Shown here in pieces: positions 1-4,539 of a stretch of DNA of 6,571 bases. This stretch comes from an uncultured Oscillospiraceae bacterium. Its GTDB lineage: Bacteria; Bacillota; Clostridia; Oscillospirales; Oscillospiraceae. Every line of letters begins with the position of its first letter. Positions within the stretch are counted from its first letter, which is position 1. Below the pieces are notes generated by a model. It ran no database searches and was not told the DNA's origin. It was given only the letters and a program-made list of their open reading frames with translations. A program made the position numbers and the translations under genes. Location of the stretch: NCBI GenBank assembly GCA_934659415.1, contig CAKUHW010000059.1:1-6571 (forward strand), written 5' to 3'.

Positions 1-297
1 GTGATCATGGACCCCCCCAGCTACGGCCGGGGCCCCTCCGGCGAGGTATGGAAGCTGGAGGAGAACCTCTACCCCTTTGTGGAGCTGGTGTCCGGCGTGC
101 TCTCGGACGACCCCCTCTTCGTCATTCTCAACTCCTACACCACCGGCCTGGCCCCCTCCGTGCTCACCTATGTCCTCCAGTCCGTGGTGGGCAAAAAATA
201 CGGCGGACACACCGTGTCCGACGAGCTGGGCCTGCCCGTCACGGTCAGCGGCCTGGCCCTGCCCTGCGGCGCCACCGGCCGGTGGACCCGGACCTGA
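1..297 (+). CDS. Class I SAM-dependent methyltransferase (COG1092/RlmI-like), C-terminal fragment
   Basis: The reading frame is open from the first base and ends in TGA at 295-297. It gives 98 residues of a protein whose N-terminal part lies outside the window, so the GTG at position 1 is probably an internal Val codon. Residues 4-11 read DPPSYGRG, the catalytic motif IV loop typical of COG1092-type nucleic-acid methyltransferases, and are followed by a conserved-looking stretch around VWKLEENLYPF (residues 17-27). The next part, VILNSYTTGL (41-50), fits the late beta-strand of a Rossmann methyltransferase fold, and the end (GLALPCGATGRW) looks like a natural C-terminus. Family members transfer a methyl group from S-adenosylmethionine, usually to rRNA bases; the target here cannot be told from the fragment. 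It ends 40 bp before ecfA1 with no obvious terminator between them, so co-transcription is possible. The family call is firm and the substrate is unknown. Confidence 0.8.
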   Translation: MIMDPPSYGRGPSGEVWKLEENLYPFVELVSGVLSDDPLFVILNSYTTGLAPSVLTYVLQSVVGKKYGGHTVSDELGLPVTVSGLALPCGATGRWTRT

Positions 298-337
298 CGG
301 CAGTTTTCACGGCCATGACCGGCCAGAGGAGCGCGCT

Positions 338-1189
338 ATGACAGAACCCATCATCAAAACCGAACATCTCACCTTCCGCTACACCACGGAGGAGGGGGCG
401 GCCCCCACCGTGCTGGACGACCTGTCCCTGTCCATCGCCCCGGGCAGCTTCGTGGCCATTCTCGGCCACAACGGCTCGGGCAAATCCACCCTGGCCAAGC
501 ACATGAACGCCATCCTGCTGCCCTCCGGGGGCAAGGTGTACGTGGCCGGGCTGGACACTGCCGACGAGTCTCTCCTGCTGGACATCCGCCGCCAGGTGGG
601 CATGGTGTTCCAGAACCCGGACAACCAGATCGTGGCCAACGTGGTGGAGGAGGATGTGGCCTTCGGCCCGGAGAACCTGGGCGTGCCCTCCCCGGAGATC
701 CGCCGCCGGGTGGACGAGGCCCTGGAGTGCGTGGGCATGACCGCCTTCACCCGCCATGCCCCCCACCTGCTCTCCGGCGGGCAGAAGCAGCGGGTGGCCA
801 TCGCCGGAGTGCTGGCCATGCGCCCGCGCTGCATCGTGCTGGACGAGCCCACCGCCATGCTGGACCCGGTGGGCCGCCGGGAGGTGCTGGACACCGTGAA
901 GCGGCTGAACCGGGAAAACGGCATCACCGCCGTGCTCATCACCCACCACATGGACGAGGCCGCCCAGGCCGACCGGCTGATCGTGATGCACGACGGGCGC
1001 ATCGCCGCCGACGGCGCCCCCCGGGAGGTCTTTCAGGACGTGGAGGGCCTGCGGGCGCTGGGGCTGGAGGTCCCGGAGCCGGTGGCCCTGCTGTACGAGC
1101 TGCGCCGTGCCGGGCTGGACCTTCCCCTGAACGCCCTGGACACCGACGCCTGCGCCGCCGTGCTCGCCCCCATTCTAATGAAGCGCTGA
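338..1189 (+). CDS. ecfA1: ECF transporter ATPase EcfA1
   Basis: This 283-residue ABC-type ATPase is one of the two nucleotide-binding subunits of an energy-coupling-factor importer. It works on the cytoplasmic face of the membrane with EcfA2 and EcfT. Visible motifs are the Walker A GHNGSGKST (43-51), the Q-loop FQNPDNQ (91-97), the ABC signature LSGGQKQR (145-152), Walker B CIVLDEP with catalytic Glu170, the D-loop MLDP (174-177) and the switch His203. The run FQNPDNQIVA followed by EEDVAFGPENLG is characteristic of EcfA1 rather than EcfA2. Length is normal for the family. The ATG at 338 is chosen because AGGAG at 327-331 sits 6 nt upstream; the frame is open further upstream, but those starts would overlap the methyltransferase gene. 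It is first in a tight three-gene operon, with 12 nt to ecfA2. All catalytic residues are present, so it should be functional. Confidence 0.97.
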   Translation: MTEPIIKTEHLTFRYTTEEGAAPTVLDDLSLSIAPGSFVAILGHNGSGKSTLAKHMNAILLPSGGKVYVAGLDTADESLLLDIRRQVGMVFQNPDNQIVANVVEEDVAFGPENLGVPSPEIRRRVDEALECVGMTAFTRHAPHLLSGGQKQRVAIAGVLAMRPRCIVLDEPTAMLDPVGRREVLDTVKRLNRENGITAVLITHHMDEAAQADRLIVMHDGRIAADGAPREVFQDVEGLRALGLEVPEPVALLYELRRAGLDLPLNALDTDACAAVLAPILMKR

Positions 1190-1201
1190 GGAAGTCTTTC
1201 T

Positions 1202-2065
1202 ATGCCCATTCTTGAGACAAGACAACTGACCCATATCTACAGCCAGGGCACCCCCTTTCAGCACACCGCCCTGGACTGCATCGACCTGAGCGTGGAGGCC
1301 GGGGAGTACCTGGCTGTCATCGGGCGCACCGGCTCGGGCAAGTCCACCCTCATTCAGCACCTCAACGGCCTGCTGAAGCCCACCTCCGGCCAGGTGCTCT
1401 TTCAGGGGGAAGACATCTGGAGCTCCAAGGAGCGCACCCGCCAGGTGCGCTTCCAGGTGGGGCTGGTGTTCCAGTACCCGGAGTACCAGCTCTTTGAGGA
1501 GACCGTGTACAAGGACATCGCCTTTGGCCCGAAGAACATGAAGCTGGACGAGGCCGAGGTGGAGCGCCGGGTCCGCCGGGCCGCCCGGTTCGTGGGCCTG
1601 GGGGAGGACACCCTGGAGAAATCCCCCTTCGAGCTCTCCGGCGGGCAGAAGCGGCGGGTGGCCATCGCCGGGGTGATCGCCATGGAGCCCCGGGTGCTCA
1701 TTCTGGACGAGCCCACCGCCGGGCTGGACCCCTCCGGCGCCGCCCAGATTCTGGACAACATCCGTACCTACCACCGGGAGCAGGGGGCGGCCATCGTGCT
1801 GGTGTCCCACTCCATGGACGAGGTGGCCCGGGAGGCGGAGCGCCTGGTGGTGTTCCACGACGGGCGCATCCCCTTCTCCGGCGCGCCCGCCCAGGTGTTC
1901 GCCCACGGGGAGGAGCTGGAGGCCATCGGCCTGGGCATGCCCGCCATGACCCGGCTGTTCAGCCGCCTGCGGGCCCTGGGGGCGGACGTCCCCGCCGGGG
2001 TGTACACCGTGGAGCAGGCCCGGGACGCCATTCTGGCCCGGCTGCGCGAAGGGGGGCGGGTCTGA
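1202..2065 (+). CDS. ecfA2: ECF transporter ATPase EcfA2
   Basis: This is the second ATPase (287 residues) of the ECF module, paralogous to its upstream neighbour; the two are expected to form a heterodimer that binds coupling helices of EcfT. Visible are Walker A GRTGSGKST (41-49), Q-loop FQYPEYQ (90-96), signature LSGGQKRR (145-152), Walker B VLILDEP with Glu170, D-loop GLDP (174-177) and switch His203. The FQYPEYQLFEET and KDIAFGPKN segments are the hallmark of EcfA2 (CbiO2/YbaE type). The start at 1202 is supported by AGGAAG at 1189-1194, which begins on the last base of the ecfA1 stop codon, so translation of the two genes is probably coupled. Only one base separates its TGA from the ecfT start. 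Nothing is truncated or missing. Confidence 0.97.
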   Translation: MPILETRQLTHIYSQGTPFQHTALDCIDLSVEAGEYLAVIGRTGSGKSTLIQHLNGLLKPTSGQVLFQGEDIWSSKERTRQVRFQVGLVFQYPEYQLFEETVYKDIAFGPKNMKLDEAEVERRVRRAARFVGLGEDTLEKSPFELSGGQKRRVAIAGVIAMEPRVLILDEPTAGLDPSGAAQILDNIRTYHREQGAAIVLVSHSMDEVAREAERLVVFHDGRIPFSGAPAQVFAHGEELEAIGLGMPAMTRLFSRLRALGADVPAGVYTVEQARDAILARLREGGRV

Positions 2066-2066
2066 C

Positions 2067-2870
2067 ATGCTGAAGGATATCACCCTGGGGCAGTACTTCC
2101 CCGGCGACTCCCCCATCCACACCCTGGACCCCCGGGCCAAGCTCATCGGCCTGATCGCCTATATCGTAGCCCTGTTCCTGGCGGAGTGGTTTGTCACCTA
2201 CGCCATCCTGCTGGCGGTGCTGGCGGGGGTACTGATCCTGTCCCGGGTCAAGCCCAGGGCCCTGCTGCGGGGCATGAAGCCGGTGGTGTTCCTGCTGATC
2301 TTCACCGGCATTCTCAATATGCTCTACACCCCCGGGCGCACCCTGGTGAGCTTCTGGATCTTCACCGTCACCTATGAGGGGGTCCTCCACGCCTTTTTCA
2401 TGATCCTGCGCATCCTGATGCTCATCTCCTGCACCTTCCTGCTCACCTACACCACCTCTCCTCTGGCCCTCACCGACGGGCTGGAGGGGCTGCTCTCCCC
2501 GCTGAAAAAGATTAAAATACCCGTGCACGAGCTGGCCATGATGATGTCCATCGCCCTGCGCTTCATCCCCACCCTCATTGAGGAGACCGACAAGATCATG
2601 TCCGCCCAGCGGGCCCGGGGCGCGGACTTCGACAGCGGGAACCTCTTCCAGAAGGCCAGGGCCCTGGTGCCCCTGCTGGTGCCCCTGTTCATCTCCGCCT
2701 TTCGCCGGGCGGACGAGCTGGCCACCGCCATGGAGTGCCGCTGCTACCACGGCGGCGAGGGGCGCACCCGGCTGAACGTGCTCCGCTTCGGCCGGGGGGA
2801 CGCGCTGTTCATGCTCTGCTCCGCCGCCCTGGCCGTGGGCATCGGCTTGTTGGGCAGGCTGGGATTGTAA
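2067..2870 (+). CDS. ecfT: ECF transporter transmembrane coupling protein EcfT
   Basis: This 267-residue integral membrane protein transmits ATP-driven movement from the EcfA1/EcfA2 pair to a substrate-binding S component. The N-terminus carries the family motif LDPRAKL (20-26), followed by hydrophobic segments at roughly 27-58, 71-86, 106-128 and 244-264. Between them is a cytoplasmic coupling region with the two characteristic arginine motifs: QRARG (181-185) and AMECRCY (221-227). The second has Cys where many homologues have Gly; I believe this ARCY-type variant also occurs in clostridial EcfT proteins. The ATG lies one base after the ecfA2 stop, with a purine-rich GAAGGGGGG at 2048-2056 as ribosome-binding site. 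No S-component gene (such as ribU, bioY, thiT or folT) is in the window, as expected for a shared group II module. The operon probably ends here, although no classical terminator with a U-tract follows. Confidence 0.95.
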   Translation: MLKDITLGQYFPGDSPIHTLDPRAKLIGLIAYIVALFLAEWFVTYAILLAVLAGVLILSRVKPRALLRGMKPVVFLLIFTGILNMLYTPGRTLVSFWIFTVTYEGVLHAFFMILRILMLISCTFLLTYTTSPLALTDGLEGLLSPLKKIKIPVHELAMMMSIALRFIPTLIEETDKIMSAQRARGADFDSGNLFQKARALVPLLVPLFISAFRRADELATAMECRCYHGGEGRTRLNVLRFGRGDALFMLCSAALAVGIGLLGRLGL

Positions 2871-2928
2871 GGTGCAGGTAAGTTGACCGCCCAGGCCGTT
2901 GTTTGCCGCCGGGGTCCGTGTTTTGACC

Positions 2929-2953
2929 GCGGGGGCGGATATCATCTGCCCGC
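2929..2953. repeat. Small hairpin, possible diverged unit of the GTAGGG-hairpin repeat
   Basis: Positions 2933-2940 pair with 2944-2951 (8 bp including one G-T pair) around a 3-nt loop, with flanking GC at 2929-2930 and 2952-2953 able to extend the stem past a two-G bulge. The shape, short loop and GC-rich base match the clearer units at 3012-3040 and 3056-3110, but the GTAGGG lead is not preserved. It lies 60 bp after ecfT. There is no T-run after it, so intrinsic termination is not supported. Confidence 0.45.
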
Positions 2954-2981
2954 TACGAACGCGGCAGACTCTCTTGACGGC

Positions 2982-3010
2982 CCTTGGCTCTCCCTTTGGG
3001 AGAGCCAAGG
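2982..3010. repeat. 13-bp perfect hairpin downstream of the ecf operon
   Basis: Positions 2982-2994 are perfectly complementary to 2998-3010, leaving a 3-nt TTT loop. It is the longest uninterrupted stem in the window. With the C at 2981, the left arm begins with CCCTTGGCTC, a variant of the CCCTTRRGC motif that also marks the ends of the composite repeat elements. A hairpin 110 bp downstream of ecfT could slow or end transcription or protect the mRNA 3' end. It is followed by GC-rich sequence rather than T residues, so it is not a standard rho-independent terminator. Confidence 0.65.
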
Positions 3011-3011
3011 C

Positions 3012-3040
3012 GCGGGCCGATGAGGACATCGGCCCCTACA
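3012..3040 (-). repeat. GTAGGGG-hairpin repeat unit, reverse orientation
   Basis: Read on the minus strand this unit has a TGTAGGGGCC lead, then a 9-bp stem (3014-3022 with 3027-3035) closed by a 4-nt loop, ending in GCCCGC. It faces the next unit at 3056. The two leads are complementary to each other (3031-3039 with 3057-3065), so alternative pairings are possible. Compared with the 3056 unit, the stem contains an A-T pair where the other has C-G, so pairing is preserved. Confidence 0.7.
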
Positions 3041-3055
3041 GGCCCCCTGTCCTCT

Positions 3056-3110
3056 CGTAGGGGCCGCTGTCCCCAGCGGCCCGAAAAGCGGCAAGGGCAG
3101 AGCCCTTGCC
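3056..3110 (+). repeat. GTAGGGG-hairpin repeat unit with second hairpin arm
   Basis: A CGTAGGGG lead is followed by a 9-bp perfect stem (3061-3069 with 3074-3082, loop TCCC), then GAAAAGC, then a second 9-bp perfect stem (3090-3098 with 3102-3110, loop AGA). Positions 3061-3106 match the reverse complement of 6514-6558 at about 44 of 46 columns, which shows it is a dispersed repeat and not local sequence. It encodes nothing recognisable. Confidence 0.8.
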
Positions 3111-3140
3111 CTGCGAGGGCGCAGCACCCAAAACAGGCAG

Positions 3141-3312
3141 GCCAAAGGGCCGTTCCCTTAAGCTCCCCTGTGCAAGGGGAGCTGTCAGCGGAGCTGACTG
3201 AGGGGTTGTTACCGTTGCCGCCCGCTTTCCCTCCGGCGACAATCCCCCCTGTCGGCAAAGGACGCCGACTGTCCCCCCTTTACACAAGGGGGGGGCGAGA
3301 AAAGCCCTTAGC
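3141..3312 (+). repeat. Composite hairpin repeat element, copy 1 (short form)
   Basis: This is a non-coding element of about 170 bp made of five successive hairpins. In order they are: 3161-3169 with 3175-3183 (9 bp); 3184-3189 with 3193-3198 (6 bp, loop GGA); 3202-3214 with 3234-3247 (long, with one mismatch and one bulge); 3251-3256 with 3264-3269 (6 bp); and 3273-3280 with 3286-3293 (8 bp, loop TACAC). The segment from 3193 to the end is about 90% identical by eye to 4376-4493. The outer ends form an imperfect inverted repeat (AAAGGGC on the left, GCCCTTA on the right, then C-rich runs and GTG(C/T)A), which is MITE-like. No transposase is present. Boundaries are estimates. Confidence 0.75.
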
Positions 3313-3370
3313 TCCGCTGGGTTCGTTCGGGGCCCCATGGCTGTCAGCGGAGCTGACTGAGGGGTTGTCC
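3305..3370 (+). repeat. Partial copy of the long-form composite element
   Basis: It abuts the right end of copy 1. It starts with CCCTTAGCTC, and 3311-3349 is identical to 4330-4369 apart from one missing G. It includes the 6-bp stem 3343-3348 with 3352-3357 and the following GAGGGGTTGT, then the similarity stops. Relative to the copy at 4213-4493 it lacks the left arm of the long hairpin and all of the right half, so it looks like a truncated or rearranged remnant. Confidence 0.65.
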
Positions 3371-3388
3371 GCCCGCGCGGCGGGCGGA
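3368..3388. repeat. 9-bp perfect hairpin upstream of truA
   Basis: Positions 3368-3376 are fully complementary to 3380-3388 with a 3-nt GCG loop. It replaces the point where the partial element at 3305-3370 loses similarity to the other copies, and it lies about 43 bp before the truA start. It could sit in the truA leader if transcription begins upstream. No T-run follows and no promoter is evident nearby. Confidence 0.55.
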
Positions 3389-3431
3389 GCACGGTCCCGT
3401 ACCAGATCACAAAAGAAAGGCGGCGGCTGCC

Positions 3432-4187
3432 GTGTACGAAAAGAACATCGCCCTGCGTCTGAGCTATACCGGCACCGCCTACCATGGCTGGCAGGTGCAG
3501 AAAAACGGCGTCACCGTGGCGGAGACGCTGGAAAAGGCCCTCAGCGAGGTGGTGGGCCACCCGGTGAAGGTCACCGGCGCGGGGCGCACGGACGCGGGGG
3601 TGCACGCCACGGTGTATGTGGCCAACTTTCGCACCGACTCCCGCATCCCCCTGGACCGGCTGCCCCTGGCGGTGAACACCGTGCTGCCGGACGACATCGT
3701 GGTCTCCCGGGCCGTGCAGGTGCCGGACGGGTTCAACGCCATCAGCTCCTGCCGCAAAAAGGAGTACACCTACAAGATCTACAACTCCCGCATCCGGGAC
3801 CCGTTTTATGTAAACCGTGTCTGGTTCTACCCCCGCCTGCTGGACGAGGGGATCATGGCCCGGGCGGCGGCCCGGTTCGTGGGCACCCATGACTTCGCCG
3901 CCGTGCGCTCCGTGGGCACCGAGACCCGCACCACCGTGCGCACCGTGTACTACTTTGAGGTGGAGCGGCAGGACAAGGTGATCTCCTGCCGGGTGTGCGC
4001 CGACGGCTTTCTCTACAACATGGTGCGGGCCATGGTGGGCACCTGCATCTACGCCGCCGAGGGCAAGCTGGCCCCGGAGGACATCCCCGCCATTCTGGCC
4101 TCCCGCAACCGCACTCTGGCCGGGCCCACCGCCCCGCCCGACGGTCTGTACATGACCGGTCTCTGGTACGACGAGGACGTGCTCTGA
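3432..4187 (+). CDS. truA: tRNA pseudouridine(38-40) synthase TruA
   Basis: This 251-residue enzyme isomerises uridines 38, 39 and 40 in the tRNA anticodon arm to pseudouridine. The N-terminal strand with YTGTAYHGWQ (12-21) opens the fold. The catalytic motif GRTDAGVHA (51-59) carries the nucleophilic Asp54, and Tyr114 in EYTYKIYN is the conserved active-site aromatic residue. RDPF (122-125), the GFLYNMVR core motif (192-199) and the C-terminal AGPTAPPDGLY (230-240) are all typical of Gram-positive TruA. Length is normal. The GTG at 3432 is the likely start: GAAAGG at 3415-3420 lies 11 nt upstream, and the family N-terminus begins here. In many Firmicutes truA follows ecfA1A2T directly and precedes rplM-rpsI. 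Here the order ecf-truA is kept, but about 560 bp of repeats separate them and the ribosomal genes do not follow. Confidence 0.96.
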   Translation: MYEKNIALRLSYTGTAYHGWQVQKNGVTVAETLEKALSEVVGHPVKVTGAGRTDAGVHATVYVANFRTDSRIPLDRLPLAVNTVLPDDIVVSRAVQVPDGFNAISSCRKKEYTYKIYNSRIRDPFYVNRVWFYPRLLDEGIMARAAARFVGTHDFAAVRSVGTETRTTVRTVYYFEVERQDKVISCRVCADGFLYNMVRAMVGTCIYAAEGKLAPEDIPAILASRNRTLAGPTAPPDGLYMTGLWYDEDVL

Positions 4188-4212
4188 CCGGGTGGGAACA
4201 GGCCGGGCCGCA

Positions 4213-4493
4213 CCAGGCCCTTAAGCTCCCCTGTGCATCGTCGGCGCAAAGTCCGCTCTGCTCTGTTCCGGGCTGAAGTTCGCCCGAAACGCCGCCCGCT
4301 CCCTTGTGCCTCCTCTCCCCAAACGAACCGCTCCGCTGGGTTCGTTCGGGGGCCCCATGGCTGTCAGCGCGCAGCGCTGACTGAGGGGTTGTTACCGTGG
4401 CCGCCCGCCTTTCCTCCGGCAACAATCCCCCCCTGTCGGCAAAGAACGCCGACTGTTCCCCCCTTTACACAAGGGGGGTTGCAAAGCCCTTGG
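4213..4493 (+). repeat. Composite hairpin repeat element, copy 2 (long form)
   Basis: This second copy of the 3141-3312 element fills most of the truA to 4540 gap. The left 20 bases (4218-4237) equal 3155-3174. Then 123 bp (4238-4360) replace the 7 bp found in copy 1, so the first hairpin loses its right arm. The extra segment brings its own long hairpin: 4317-4320 plus 4322-4329 paired with 4339-4346 plus 4348-4351. Next come an 8-bp stem (4363-4370 with 4374-4381), the long stem 4385-4397 with 4417-4430, 4435-4440 with 4448-4453, and 4458-4465 with 4471-4478. The ends (CCAGGCCCTT on the left, GCCCTTGG on the right) are imperfect inverted repeats. The remaining bases before the next gene hold no gene. 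Confidence 0.75.
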
Positions 4494-4511
4494 CCCGCCG
4501 CCCATCCGTTT

Positions 4512-4532
4512 TTGACAGACCGGTCTGGAGGA
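4512..4532 (+). promoter_or_regulatory. Palindrome and ribosome-binding site ahead of the DUF5711-like gene
   Basis: A perfect 12-bp palindrome, CAGACCGGTCTG, spans 4516-4527. It runs directly into GGAGGA (4527-4532), a strong Shine-Dalgarno sequence 7 nt before the ATG at 4540. A consensus -35 hexamer TTGACA (4512-4517) overlaps its left end, but no acceptable -10 follows before the start codon. The ribosome-binding site is secure; the palindrome as an operator or translation-blocking fold is only a suggestion. Confidence 0.45.
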
Positions 4533-4539
4533 ACCTGCT

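Noticed and set aside
298..337. Riboswitch or promoter controlling the ecf operon
   Set aside because: The gap is only 40 bp and shows just a ribosome-binding site; no room for a vitamin riboswitch and no promoter hexamers.
245..991. 248-codon minus-strand frame opposite ecfA1
   Set aside because: It is the complement of conserved ATPase codons, with no plausible protein motif or ribosome-binding context.
1175..2146. 323-codon minus-strand frame opposite ecfA2
   Set aside because: It lies entirely opposite a clear ATPase gene, is rich in His/Gly/Val from complementary codons and shows no domain motif.
2982..3010. Rho-independent terminator of the ecf operon
   Set aside because: The stem is strong, but the sequence after it is GC-rich with no T-run, so only a hairpin is claimed.
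2929..3388. CRISPR array
   Set aside because: Repeats are unequal in length and sequence, lie in both orientations and have no regular spacers; no cas genes are present.
2984..3892. Long + strand open frame across the intergenic repeats and into truA
   Set aside because: It is low-complexity Arg/Gly/Pro-rich, runs through hairpin repeats and then out of frame through truA. GC-rich DNA commonly gives such false frames.
4188..4539. Small gene or structured RNA gene between truA and the next CDS
   Set aside because: Frames here follow the repeat modules without a ribosome-binding site or recognisable protein, and no tRNA-like cloverleaf is seen.
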